Positions 18,477 to 29,114 of a DNA stretch of 64,000 nucleotides are shown in pieces. Made by a program: the position numbers and the translations under genes. The DNA lies in contig NC_008709.1 in assembly GCF_000015285.1 (NCBI RefSeq), forward strand, positions 3,410,001 to 3,474,000, given 5' to 3'. Under the pieces are notes generated by a model that saw only the letters and a list, made by a program, of their open reading frames with translations, was not told the origin of the DNA and searched no databases. The DNA comes from Psychromonas ingrahamii 37 (GTDB lineage Bacteria; Pseudomonadota; Gammaproteobacteria; Enterobacterales; Psychromonadaceae). The stretch's first letter is position 1. Every line of letters begins with the position of its first letter.

Positions 18477-18716
18477 CTAAAGTTTGTTTCCTTTACTGCA
18501 ACCACATGCTGTCGCGGCAGCGCTTAATTTATTCACCACGGTCGATCTTTTTAAGCCTTTATTATGTATATCTCCACCAGGGGTAAAGACTTTTCTTACC
18601 GGGAACCCTGTATTAAGATCAACTGTTAATGGTTTATCTGTAATATGTTGAAAAATTTCAAACTGTTCCATTTTTTGATTATCAGTCGGTAATGTCTCAT
18701 AGGTATAAATAGGCAT
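18477..18716 (-). CDS. FmdB-like small protein lacking the zinc ribbon
   Basis: This 79-aa protein begins MPIYTYETLPTDN and continues with EIFQHITDKPLTVDLNTGFPVRKVF, the outline of FmdB-type putative regulatory proteins (MPIYEY...PLT...PVRRV). The CxxC...CxxC zinc-ribbon cysteines expected in between are absent. The only cysteines lie in a short C-terminal ACGCSKG. It lies between the ABC ATPase (14 bp away) and lacI (adjacent). Family assignment is by pattern; the function of FmdB-like proteins is poorly defined. Confidence 0.65.
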   Translation of the reverse strand: MPIYTYETLPTDNQKMEQFEIFQHITDKPLTVDLNTGFPVRKVFTPGGDIHNKGLKRSTVVNKLSAAATACGCSKGNKL

Positions 18717-18730
18717 AACATCTTCTCCAA

Positions 18731-20218
18731 TTAAATTGTAAGAGCCAAATCTTCTTCAGTGATATCTTTACCCGAAAATTCGCCTGAAATTTGCCCATCC
18801 CTCAAGACCAGGACTCTATCGGAAAGGCTTATCACTTCTGGCATCTCAGATGAAATAACTAAAATCGCATATCCCTCATTAGCTAACTTTCTAATCAAAT
18901 TATGAATTTCAGCTTTAGAACCAATATCAATACCTCTTGTTGGTTCATCTAATATAAGCAATTTAGGATTGGTGACTAGCCATTTTCCAATGATGATTTT
19001 CTGCTGATTTCCGCCGCTTAATGTAGATATTTTATCGTTTATATCTGCCATTTTAATGCTCAATAAGTCTTTGTATTCCAGCATCAATTTTTTTTCCAGA
19101 TCACTATTCAAAAATCCAAAATTACCTATTGTCTGTAAAATTGATAATGTCAGATTCTCTTTACAACTCATCTCCAAAACCAGGCCTTGCTCTTTCCTGT
19201 CTTCAGGAACAAGGGCAATACCATTTTTAACTGCCTTTTCGCTAGAGTTGATATCGGCTAATTGGTCATTTATATATATTTCGCCTGAATCAATTTTTCT
19301 TATGCCAAATATTGCTTCTGCCACTTCCGTTCTGCCGGCACCAATAAGGCCATACATTCCCAGTATTTCTCCCTGTTTAACAGAGAATGAAATATCCTTG
19401 AAAACATTTTTTTGGGTTAAGTTTTTTAGTTCAATAACCGTTTTATCATATTTATTATTACGTTCTATATGATCTAAATTAAGCTCTCTACCTATCATTA
19501 ACTTAATAACTTCATCTATATCAGTAGCTTGAGTTTTTACGGTTTTCCGATGCTCGCCATCACGTAAAACGCTGATACGATCTGATAACGTGAATATTTC
19601 ATCCATACGGTGAGAGATATAGACAATGGCAACACCTTCTTTTTTTAATGTATTGATCAAGTCCATTAATACAAATTTTTCTGTATCTGTTAATGATGCG
19701 GTAGGTTCATCAAAAATGATAACCTTAGGCTTCATAACTAATGCTCTTGAAATTTCAACCATTTGTTTTTGAGCAATACTTAAGTGACTCACTTTATCCT
19801 TTGACGAAAAATTACATTTGAGCTTTGTAATTATTTCGTCCGTTCTTTTATAGAGCAGCTTATAGTCAACTAGACCCTGCATTTTTGTAGGATATTCACC
19901 TATAAAAATATTTTCAGCAACGGTCATTTCTTCTACTAAAGATAATTCTTGATGTATTAATAAAATACCCATTTTTTTAGCTATAATTGGGTTGGATAAA
20001 ACAACATCATTACCCTCATAATTAATTGTCCCTGATGTAGGCTTATGAACACCCGCAATCACTTTCATTAAAGTAGATTTTCCAGCGCCATTCTCCCCGA
20101 CTATGGCATGTACTTCTCCTGTGTAAATATCTAATGACACATCAGACAAAGCGACAACTGACGGCGGGAATTTTTTTGTTATATTTGAGATCGACAATAT
20201 TAAATTTGGATTAGACAT
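18731..20218 (-). CDS. Sugar ABC transporter, double ATPase (RbsA/MglA type)
   Basis: This 495-aa protein carries two ABC domains, as in RbsA/MglA (about 500 aa). The first has Walker [25 protein letters not shown] signature and Walker B VIIFDEPTAS. The second is degenerate at Walker A (YGLIGAGRTEVAEAIFG) but keeps the LSGGNQQK signature and [12 protein letters not shown]. It energises import across the inner membrane with the two downstream-named permeases. It is 1 bp from the neighbouring permease gene, indicating tight coupling. Confidence 0.93.
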   Translation of the reverse strand: MSNPNLILSISNITKKFPPSVVALSDVSLDIYTGEVHAIVGENGAGKSTLMKVIAGVHKPTSGTINYEGNDVVLSNPIIAKKMGILLIHQELSLVEEMTVAENIFIGEYPTKMQGLVDYKLLYKRTDEIITKLKCNFSSKDKVSHLSIAQKQMVEISRALVMKPKVIIFDEPTASLTDTEKFVLMDLINTLKKEGVAIVYISHRMDEIFTLSDRISVLRDGEHRKTVKTQATDIDEVIKLMIGRELNLDHIERNNKYDKTVIELKNLTQKNVFKDISFSVKQGEILGMYGLIGAGRTEVAEAIFGIRKIDSGEIYINDQLADINSSEKAVKNGIALVPEDRKEQGLVLEMSCKENLTLSILQTIGNFGFLNSDLEKKLMLEYKDLLSIKMADINDKISTLSGGNQQKIIIGKWLVTNPKLLILDEPTRGIDIGSKAEIHNLIRKLANEGYAILVISSEMPEVISLSDRVLVLRDGQISGEFSGKDITEEDLALTI

Positions 20219-20219
20219 A

Positions 20220-21164
20220 TTATTGACTTAGCTCCATTTTATTTTTCATCAAGCTATCAAAATAAATAACACTAATTAAGATGACGCCTAAGATAACAAG
20301 GACATAAAACGAGGGTATATGTAAGAGATTCATCCCATTTCGTAGAACACCAATTGCAATAACTCCCCCTAAAGTACCAATAATACTACCTGAGCCACCT
20401 TTTAAATGAGTGCCACCAAGAACAACAGCTGTGATAGCCCAAAGTTCAAAATCTCGACCTAAATTAGGAGTAGATGCTCCCATCTGGGAAGATAAAGTAA
20501 TACCTGCTAGTGCAGCTAAAAATCCACATATCATAAAGTTAATCATTAAGTGCCTGCCTATTTTCATACCGGCATTGAGCGAAGCTGTACGACTGCCTCC
20601 AATGGCTAACATATTCCTACCATGTATCGTTCGACTCAGAATAAAATGCATTAACCATGAAAAAAATAAAAATATAAGTACTAAACTTGGTATACCTAAA
20701 AGAGAACTACTTCCAAAATCTGAAAAGGCAAAATCTAATGCATAGAAGGATTGTTCTTCTGTATAAATAAACACCACGCCTCTTATTCCAATCATCGCGC
20801 CTAAGGTGACGATAAATGAATCAACCCCTGTTTTCCAAACTATAATCCCATTTAGAGCTCCAAACAGGACGCCAGCTAACAGTGCCGCAAATATTGAAAA
20901 TCCTAACCCGTATCCCTGGAGGCCTATCGTAATTGAAGCGGATAAAGCAACCATTGAACCCACGGACAAATCAATATTTCCATTGATCATTACAAATGTA
21001 AGTCCTAATGCAATTAAGCCAATCGTCGATGTCTGAATAAATATATTTTTAAAATTACTGAATTCAAAAAAATATTCCGATGTGCTACTAAAAAATACAA
21101 TTAAGATAAGCACAAAAAACCAGATTGGTTGTATCTTTAATTTATTGAAATTATTCCATCTCAT
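20220..21164 (-). CDS. Sugar ABC transporter permease (RbsC type), second subunit
   Basis: This 314-aa integral membrane protein has 8-10 hydrophobic spans. It carries the RbsC-family core (NIDLSVGSMVALSA near residue 65, AVVLGGTHLKGGSGSIIGTLGGV near 250). It is paralogous to the preceding permease gene; two different permeases imply a heteromeric membrane domain. Confidence 0.92.
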   Translation of the reverse strand: MRWNNFNKLKIQPIWFFVLILIVFFSSTSEYFFEFSNFKNIFIQTSTIGLIALGLTFVMINGNIDLSVGSMVALSASITIGLQGYGLGFSIFAALLAGVLFGALNGIIVWKTGVDSFIVTLGAMIGIRGVVFIYTEEQSFYALDFAFSDFGSSSLLGIPSLVLIFLFFSWLMHFILSRTIHGRNMLAIGGSRTASLNAGMKIGRHLMINFMICGFLAALAGITLSSQMGASTPNLGRDFELWAITAVVLGGTHLKGGSGSIIGTLGGVIAIGVLRNGMNLLHIPSFYVLVILGVILISVIYFDSLMKNKMELSQ

Positions 21165-21188
21165 AGGTGATCCTTTAATACTTATTAG

Positions 21189-22184
21189 TTAATCCAGCAA
21201 TACTTTTCGTCTCGTCACTGCTATATCTAGCCAAACAGCAAATATAATTACCACCCATGTCACGACCCACTGTATATAATATTGAAAACCTAATAGTAAT
21301 AATCCATTCTGTAGAAATTTTAAGACTAGAACGCCGAGTATTGTTTTAATAATACTGCCTGAGCCGCCTAATAGGCTTGCTCCGCCTAAGATTACCCCTG
21401 CGAGTACAACTAATTCATAACCTTGACCTACCGTATTTTGTGCACCCATGACCCTTGAAGCAATAAGAATGGAGGCACATCCCGTCGTAAAAGCAGATAA
21501 TAAATAGGTTGAAAATACAACTTTTGCACTGTTGATACCAGAAAACAAAACGGCTTTAGGATTACCACCTGTAGCAAATAATTTACGGCCAAACACTGTG
21601 CCTTTTAATAATATTTCCATTGCCAAACCGAGCAGAATAAATAAAATTATTGGAACCGGTATATCAAACACAGTACCTTTATTAATAAAGTCAAATACGC
21701 TCGTATCCTGAGCGGTGATGTCCACATTTTTTCCACTGGTATATATCAGTGTCATACCTTGGATAACTGAAAGCATCCCTAAGGTAACAATTAATGAATT
21801 TAATTTTAAATATGCAACTAAAAAACCGTTGACTGAGCCAATAACTAATAATGCCATCATCATGCAAGCGATGGCTGGATATGCCCCTATTTTATCGTGG
21901 AGATCTGCCACCAATACCGCGCCAAAGGACAACATTGAACCTACGGAAAGGTCTAAATTTCCGCCTACAATAACAAAGGTGACGCCTATCGCTATCACAC
22001 CGATGATCGCTGCTTGACTGATCACTGTCATTACGTTTCTTGATTGTAAAAACTCATCAGAAAACAATGAAAATACAAATAAAAGAACAATAAAACCGAT
22101 CAAAAACCCTTGTTTTGCAACAACGCCAAGATTGACATTTTTAGCATATATATCATACATATATCTATTTATCACACTAAACAT
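21189..22184 (-). CDS. Sugar ABC transporter permease (RbsC type), first subunit
   Basis: This 331-aa multispan membrane protein has GGNLDLSVGSMLSFGAVLVAD near residue 75 and GVILGGASLLGGSGSI near 270, diagnostic of the ribose/xylose/AI-2 permease family. A 24-bp gap separates it from the second permease and a 138-bp hairpin-containing gap from the binding-protein gene. Confidence 0.92.
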   Translation of the reverse strand: MFSVINRYMYDIYAKNVNLGVVAKQGFLIGFIVLLFVFSLFSDEFLQSRNVMTVISQAAIIGVIAIGVTFVIVGGNLDLSVGSMLSFGAVLVADLHDKIGAYPAIACMMMALLVIGSVNGFLVAYLKLNSLIVTLGMLSVIQGMTLIYTSGKNVDITAQDTSVFDFINKGTVFDIPVPIILFILLGLAMEILLKGTVFGRKLFATGGNPKAVLFSGINSAKVVFSTYLLSAFTTGCASILIASRVMGAQNTVGQGYELVVLAGVILGGASLLGGSGSIIKTILGVLVLKFLQNGLLLLGFQYYIQWVVTWVVIIFAVWLDIAVTRRKVLLD

Positions 22185-22238
22185 ATATCACCATTACAGT
22201 TGAGTTTGTTGATTAAAGTACTAGCGATTAATCATTAA

Positions 22239-22274
22239 CAAAGGCATTGTTATATACAAATAAGAATGCCTTTG
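22239..22274 (-). promoter_or_regulatory. Intercistronic hairpin after the binding-protein gene
   Basis: CAAAGGCATT (22239-22248) and AATGCCTTTG (22265-22274) form a perfect 10-bp stem with a 16-nt loop. There is no T tract. Placed between the binding-protein gene and the permeases, it probably stabilises the upstream message or attenuates read-through, giving an excess of binding protein. Confidence 0.6.
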
Positions 22275-22322
22275 AAATCTTAATAATAAAATAAATTAAT
22301 CAACAATATTTATGATCAGACT

Positions 22323-23261
22323 TTAAAAAACAGGTCTTTCAAATTCGTCTATGTTTGCTAAAGTAACTTTAGGCGTGTCAAAATAATTGTCTTTTTCTAC
22401 TTTATCTCCATTTAAGATTTTCATTGTGATAGCTAACGCCGCAATGGCATCACTTACAGGAGATTGGACAACTGAACCATAATATGACCCTTCTTTAATT
22501 GCGTCATAACCAACAGCAAAATTCGTTGCTCCTACAATTTTAATATTTTTCAAATCAGCTTCTTTTATCGCATTCAGTGCGCCAATTCCCATGTTGTCAT
22601 CTGCGGCATAGACACCATCAATTTTCGTACCAAATCGAGTAATAAAGTTTTCCATCACCCTTTGCGATTTTTCTCTATTCCAATCACCAGGTTGGCTGTC
22701 GATAATTGAAACTCCTGGACAATCTGCAGCTAAAGAGTCTTCGAATCCTTTTTGGCGGTTAATTGCGGTTTGATACCCAGGTTGGCCTGTAATCTGAACA
22801 ACTTGACCTTTACCATTCAACCCTTCACACATCAGTTCTGCGGCATATTGCCCTTGTGTAATTGTATTTGGTCCTGAAAAAGCAGTTATGAATTCTTGAC
22901 CCTTCTCAGATATATTTGAGTTTGTAATAATGACCGGAATCCCCATTTGTTTAGCCTTACGAACGATTGGGGTTAATGCTTGACCATTGGTAGGCCACAA
23001 TATAATTGCATCTACCTCTTGTTGTATTAAGTCCTGAACTTGTGCAATTTGTCTCGCAACATTACCGCCGGCATCCAAGACAATCCCTTCTACATTTGGG
23101 TATTTAGTCATGGTGTCTTTTAACGCAATGTCATATGTTGTTTGGTAGCTATCAACCCCAACATTGTTTTGAGTCACACCTATCACGTAGTCTTTTGCAA
23201 AACTAAAGGTTGAAAAACATATTGAAAATGCTAATCCAGTAATGGCTAATTTCTTTTGCAT
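22323..23261 (-). CDS. Periplasmic sugar-binding protein (RbsB type)
   Basis: This 312-aa protein has a signal peptide (MQKKLAITGLAFSICFSTFSFA, then KDYVIGVT). It has the type I periplasmic-binding fold: VIGVTQNNVGVDSYQTTYD, IILWPTNGQALTPIV, DGVYAADDNMGIGAL. The start at 23261 is chosen because GAGAGGA lies 9 nt upstream and the signal peptide begins there; the frame stays open 18 codons further upstream. It delivers the ligand to the two RbsC-type permeases. It is the first gene of the operon, directly behind a LacI-type operator. Confidence 0.92.
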   Translation of the reverse strand: MQKKLAITGLAFSICFSTFSFAKDYVIGVTQNNVGVDSYQTTYDIALKDTMTKYPNVEGIVLDAGGNVARQIAQVQDLIQQEVDAIILWPTNGQALTPIVRKAKQMGIPVIITNSNISEKGQEFITAFSGPNTITQGQYAAELMCEGLNGKGQVVQITGQPGYQTAINRQKGFEDSLAADCPGVSIIDSQPGDWNREKSQRVMENFITRFGTKIDGVYAADDNMGIGALNAIKEADLKNIKIVGATNFAVGYDAIKEGSYYGSVVQSPVSDAIAALAITMKILNGDKVEKDNYFDTPKVTLANIDEFERPVF

Positions 23262-23323
23262 GGGTAATTCCTCTCTCATAATCAGTTCTATTAATTTAGG
23301 ATTTGTATCAATCAACCTCTCTC

Positions 23324-23337
23324 TGCAATCGATTGTT
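23324..23337. promoter_or_regulatory. LacI-family operator candidate O1
   Basis: TGCAATCGATTGTT contains the perfect palindrome CAATCGATTG (23326-23335) with the central CG typical of LacI-family sites. It lies 63 bp upstream of the binding-protein start and shares TGCAATCG with O2. Confidence 0.65.
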
Positions 23338-23425
23338 TAAATGATTGTGTCAAATGCAATTGATTTATAAAAATTAACATATATTTAACAATAGTACACA
23401 CCAATCTTTACATTGCAGGTTGATT

Positions 23426-23441
23426 TATGACCTAAATCACA
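23426..23441. promoter_or_regulatory. CRP-like binding site
   Basis: TATGACCTAAATCACA matches the CRP consensus TGTGA-N6-TCACA at nine of ten conserved bases. It lies between the two operators in the divergent control region, which suits catabolite control of either unit. Confidence 0.5.
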
Positions 23442-23481
23442 TTTATAGACTAACTCCAACCCACTTGAAAAATTAAATTGA

Positions 23482-25191
<1,710 letters not shown>

Positions 25192-25199
25192 AAATCATG

Positions 25200-25249
25200 C
25201 AGGATAAAATTACGCGCGCTCAAACAATAAGCTGCATAATTTTATCCTG
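25200..25249 (+). terminator. Hairpin downstream of the groEL-like gene
   Basis: CAGGATAAAATTA (from 25200) pairs with TAATTTTATCCTG (25237-25249), giving a 13-bp stem with a 24-nt loop. It has no T tract, so termination is likely but not certain. Confidence 0.55.
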
Positions 25250-25354
25250 ATACTCTGTAGAAACATCCTGTTTCCACTTGCTAACATTATTATTGAAATG
25301 AGAAAAATGTTAACAATCATTTCCGTAGCTGCATTACCTTGAGATTAATGAATG

Positions 25355-25375
25355 TAGAATTCTCATTCTCATTCT
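25355..25375. promoter_or_regulatory. Fur-box-like motif
   Basis: On the minus strand the region reads GAATGAGAATGAGAATTCTA, three consecutive GAATGA-like hexamers resembling a Fur box. No intact iron-related gene follows it on either side. Confidence 0.3.
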
Positions 25376-25771
25376 AAAAAAACTCAACGGAGAATGAACA
25401 ACTAAATATTTATTCTTCGTTTCGTCATCGCTAAAATAACAACACAGAAATTATGGACACTAAATTAAACAAAGGAGCCCGTGACGCGCTAAAAATGCGG
25501 TTACTGATAATGACTCTCTGCTTGAAGCTATTAATTATCATGCCCTCTTATAACAAAGATTAAATTTACTGCGTGACAAGTTGCTTATTCTTGGATTTCC
25601 CTTCAGCTTTGGGATAATTTTATTTTTCTGACAGCAACATCCCCCGAATAAAAATTATATCTTCCATTTTCATTCAGTTAAGTTAAGTTGTTACGCATAT
25701 TTCTAATTGTTACAACTCTGTATCGCAAGGTTATAATCAATTTCCATAGAGTACCAACGGGAGAGTCAAAC

Positions 25772-27499
25772 TTGAAAAAAATATTAATAGTAACCGCGAT
25801 CGCAGCAGCGGGAGCCGCTGCATATTTTGCTAACCAGCAGCTACAAACGTCACCCCAAGCTTACAATGTACTTGATTACGTACCTGCTGACACCCCCTTA
25901 TTAAGCGCTCAACTTAAACCCTTTCCGCTTAAAGATTATTTAAATAGCTCACCGCAGTTAAACACAGCTAAAGACCAAGAAACATTGCAGAATATTGCAG
26001 TTGAAGGCGATCCGCAGTCAAAATTTTTCTTAAGTATCGCAAAAAGTTATCAAACGTCATTACCGGATACCGAGATGTTTCTTAATACCTTCGGCCTGGC
26101 GGATAATATCCGCGCTTATTTTTATATGTTAGGCGCATTACCCGTCTTAAAAATTGAAGTGGAAAATACACAGGCAATTTGGGATTTATTAGATAAAGCG
26201 GAACAGGAAAGTGGTTACTCTCACCGTACCGGCAAAAGACAAGAGACTGAATATCGCGCTTACCGGTTGAATGATTCATCAGAAGCACAAACAACAGATC
26301 TGATTATCTCTCAAAATAATGGCTTATTAACCATCACGCTAAACAGTTCATTAAATAAAGAAACCTTATTAAGCAGCGCGTTAGGTTTACTTAAAGCTGA
26401 AAATCCGATTACCGAATCGGGCATTTTAGAAGAGATTGCCAGTAAATATAATTTTACAGATCAAAATATCGCTTTTATCAATCATCAGGAAATAATAAAG
26501 GGATTAACCTCGGTCAATGCTAACCAGCTTGCACGTCACCTAAGCCTACTGTTTGCGCAACAGGATCAGGAAAATCCTCTGTCAGCGTTCAGAACCGCTG
26601 AATGTCAGGCAGAGTTGACCACTGTCGCCAATAATTGGCCGCGTACCGTTTTTGGTTATACAGATTTATCGGTAACAGGGACTCAATCCACAATGGATTT
26701 GTCCACTGTTATTGAAAGTAAAAACCAAACAATTCTAACCGCCCTGCAATCGCTGCGCGGTTATATACCGCAATACACACAAAATATTAAAGACAATGCC
26801 TTTGCATTAGGTTTTGGCGTGGATATCAATCAATTAAGCTCGGCAACAGCCTCCATATTAACAGATTTAAAAACACCAAATTATCAATGTGCGCCATTAC
26901 AAGAGATCCAAGATACGTTACAGCAACAGGGGCAAAACTATTCTATGATGCTGGGCATGGCAGGCGGCATGGCAAATGGCCTTAAAGGTTTTAGTGTTGC
27001 AGTGCTGGACTACAGTATCAGTAAACAAGAAGGTACGCCTTCATTAGAAAGTCTCGATGCCCTGCTTAGCTATTCTGCAGATAATCCACTGGCCCTGTTC
27101 AACTCATTAAAAATGTTCAGCCCGGATCTGCAGCGCCTGCAGCCACCAGCTGATGGTAGTGCGGTGGATTTATCGGAATTTATACCTAAGGGGTTAAATA
27201 TCAGCCCTAAGATGGCCATTAAAGGTCAGAATCTGGTTATCTACAATGGTGAGAAATCTGAACAGCAGGCAGATTTAATGAGCAGTGAAGCATTGACTAA
27301 AAATGGTCTTTTCACTTTTTCATTCGACTTAACAAGAATGTTTGACCCGATAATAACAGCCACGGAGCTAAGCGGAGAAAGCATGCCCAGTGAGGCGATG
27401 TTTTTACAGAACTACAATATGCGCATCAAATTTGATATAGACATCAATCAACAGGGTATTGTCTTTAACTCTCACGTCAGTAACGAAGTTAAAAAATAA
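25772..27499 (+). CDS. Conserved-type exported or membrane-anchored protein of unknown function
   Basis: This protein is about 575 aa. The chosen start is TTG at 25772, preceded by GGGAGAG at about 9 nt. It gives a clean N-terminal signal anchor (KKILIVTAIAAAGAAAYFA) that would be buried if translation began at 25688. The remainder is soluble, acidic, and lacks motifs I recognise. It contains a Met/Gly-rich segment (YSMMLGMAGGMANGLKGF) around residue 390 and only two visible Cys residues in the mature part, possibly disulfide-forming. It would reside in the periplasm. It is a single-gene unit ending at a strong terminator. Confidence 0.75.
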   Translation: MKKILIVTAIAAAGAAAYFANQQLQTSPQAYNVLDYVPADTPLLSAQLKPFPLKDYLNSSPQLNTAKDQETLQNIAVEGDPQSKFFLSIAKSYQTSLPDTEMFLNTFGLADNIRAYFYMLGALPVLKIEVENTQAIWDLLDKAEQESGYSHRTGKRQETEYRAYRLNDSSEAQTTDLIISQNNGLLTITLNSSLNKETLLSSALGLLKAENPITESGILEEIASKYNFTDQNIAFINHQEIIKGLTSVNANQLARHLSLLFAQQDQENPLSAFRTAECQAELTTVANNWPRTVFGYTDLSVTGTQSTMDLSTVIESKNQTILTALQSLRGYIPQYTQNIKDNAFALGFGVDINQLSSATASILTDLKTPNYQCAPLQEIQDTLQQQGQNYSMMLGMAGGMANGLKGFSVAVLDYSISKQEGTPSLESLDALLSYSADNPLALFNSLKMFSPDLQRLQPPADGSAVDLSEFIPKGLNISPKMAIKGQNLVIYNGEKSEQQADLMSSEALTKNGLFTFSFDLTRMFDPIITATELSGESMPSEAMFLQNYNMRIKFDIDINQQGIVFNSHVSNEVKK

Positions 27500-27500
27500 A

Positions 27501-27540
27501 AAAAAAGGGTAGCTGATTCCGGTCAGCTTATCCTTTTTTA
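27501..27540 (+). terminator. Rho-independent terminator, probably bidirectional
   Basis: The AGCTGA/TCAGCT stem is extended by AAAAAAGG/CCTTTTTT on both sides, with a short loop. A and T tracts lie on both flanks. Confidence 0.88.
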
Positions 27541-27590
27541 CCCATTGATCATCAAATCCATCTCATTATTTTAAAATATTAGCATTAAAG

Positions 27591-27619
27591 CTGATTTATC
27601 CGTTTGTATCTTTTATAAT
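27591..27619 (+). promoter_or_regulatory. Sigma-70 promoter candidate for the NCS2 permease
   Basis: A perfect -10 TATAAT lies at 27614-27619. A weak -35 CTGATT lies at 27591-27596 with 17-bp spacing. It is about 70 bp upstream of the permease ATG. Confidence 0.4.
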
Positions 27620-27691
27620 CCCGTCATTTTTATGCATGCCCCCCTGTCTAAAGTCTGTTAGATAGGATCACTTATATAATATGGATCTACT

Positions 27692-28987
27692 ATGTTCGAA
27701 AAACTGTTTAAACTCAACGAACACGGAACCTCAGTAAAAACTGAACTTATTGCAGGTACCACCACCTTTTTAACCATGGCTTATATCATTTTTGTTAACC
27801 CGCAAATGTTATCTGCCGCCGGTATGGACTCCGGAGCTGTCTTTGTAGCAACTTGTTTAGCAGCTGCACTCGGCTGCTTTATTATGGGATTTTATGCGAA
27901 CTACCCTGTTGCACTCGCCCCTGGAATGGGTCTGAATGCCTTTTTCTCTTTTGTGGTTGTTGGCCATATGGGTTACTCATGGCAGGTTGCATTAGGCGCG
28001 GTTTTCCTGTCGGGCATCTGCTTTACACTGCTAAGCCTGTTTAAAATTCGCGAATGGATTATAAACTCAATTCCAATGGCGATGCGTAAAGGTATTGCAG
28101 CGGGTATCGGTTTATTTTTAGCGCTGATTGCACTGAAAAATGCAGGGATTGTTATTTCTAACCCGCCGACACTTATCTCACTGGGTGATATGCACGCTTT
28201 ACCGGCTATTCTTGCTTGTGTGGGTTTCTTTCTCACTATCGCACTGGCACATTACCGTGTTAAAGGCGGTGTTATGTTCGCAATTTTAGCGATAACACTG
28301 ATCGGTTTTTTAGCCGGTGATGTGGAGTATAATGGTATTATGTCAATGCCACCAAGTATTGCACCGACACTTCTACAGATGGATATTGCAGGTGCATTCA
28401 ATGTGGGTATGATAAGTATTGTTTTTGCCTTCCTGTTTGTTGATTTGTTTGATACCTCGGGCACCTTAATTGCCGTGGCAGACAAAGGAAAACTATTAGA
28501 TAAAGAAGGAAATTTACCGCGTTTAAATCGTGCCTTATTAGCTGACAGTGGCGCATCAATCGCCGGTTCAATGCTGGGTACATCAACCACCACCAGTTAT
28601 ATTGAAAGTATTGCGGGTGTTGCCGAAGGCGGTCGTACCGGGTTAACTGCGGTGACGGTTGGTCTGTTATTTTTAGTCGCTTTATTCTTTGCTCCATTAG
28701 CGGGAATGATACCTGCTTATGCTACAACTGGCGCATTATTATACGTTGCAGTATTGATGGTGGAAGGGCTGAAAACAATTAACTGGGATGATATTACAGA
28801 AGCCGCACCGGTTGTTGTTGTTACCCTGATGATGCCATTAACCTTTTCTATTGCTAATGGTATTTCGCTTGGTTTTATCGCCTATGCGGCCATTAAAGTA
28901 ATGAGTGGCAAAGCCAAAGACCTAAGTGCAAGCGTTTGGTTCTTAGCGGCATTATTCCTGGCAAAAATGATTTTCTTCCCGGGTTAA
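27692..28987 (+). CDS. NCS2-family purine permease (AzgA/PurP-like)
   Basis: This 431-aa inner-membrane protein has about 12-14 hydrophobic spans. It carries the AzgA-branch motifs TELIAGTTTFLTMAYIIFVN at the N-terminus, ALAPGMGLNAFFSF near residue 75, and MLGTSTTTSYIESIAGVAEG near 300. Relatives are proton symporters for adenine, guanine or hypoxanthine. The exact base cannot be read from sequence. It stands alone between two terminators. Confidence 0.92.
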   Translation: MFEKLFKLNEHGTSVKTELIAGTTTFLTMAYIIFVNPQMLSAAGMDSGAVFVATCLAAALGCFIMGFYANYPVALAPGMGLNAFFSFVVVGHMGYSWQVALGAVFLSGICFTLLSLFKIREWIINSIPMAMRKGIAAGIGLFLALIALKNAGIVISNPPTLISLGDMHALPAILACVGFFLTIALAHYRVKGGVMFAILAITLIGFLAGDVEYNGIMSMPPSIAPTLLQMDIAGAFNVGMISIVFAFLFVDLFDTSGTLIAVADKGKLLDKEGNLPRLNRALLADSGASIAGSMLGTSTTTSYIESIAGVAEGGRTGLTAVTVGLLFLVALFFAPLAGMIPAYATTGALLYVAVLMVEGLKTINWDDITEAAPVVVVTLMMPLTFSIANGISLGFIAYAAIKVMSGKAKDLSASVWFLAALFLAKMIFFPG

Positions 28988-29018
28988 AAAGTTTAAATTC
29001 ACTTTTTAATTGCCAAAA

Positions 29019-29057
29019 AAAACACCCTTTATTTGCATAAAGGGTGTTTTTTATTTT
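29019..29057. terminator. Bidirectional terminator between convergent genes
   Basis: AACACCCTTTAT (29021-29032) pairs with ATAAAGGGTGTT (29037-29048), with an A tract before and a T tract after. It can serve both the permease gene and the convergent hydroxyacid dehydrogenase gene. Confidence 0.93.
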
Positions 29058-29114
29058 TCTGCTGTAACAATCTTTATAACTCAATAAATGAGCTGCTACA
29101 GATTAAGACCAATG

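Larger units (their letters stand above)
25192..25771. other. 580-bp intergenic region with hairpin, iron-box-like motif and coding debris
   Basis: It contains a hairpin just after the groEL-like gene and a Fur-box-like motif at 25355-25375. It also has short broken frames: plus-strand 25453 onward starts MDTKLNKGARDALK. A second frame nearby reads AKNAVTDNDSLLEAINYHALL in two pieces and then stops. The pieces look like a frameshifted small gene whose family was not recognised. Confidence 0.4.

Noticed and set aside
27600-27691. Purine riboswitch before the NCS2 permease
   Set aside because: The conserved core (TATAAT...TGG, TTTCTACC, CCGTAAA) is not present; only a -10 box resembles it.
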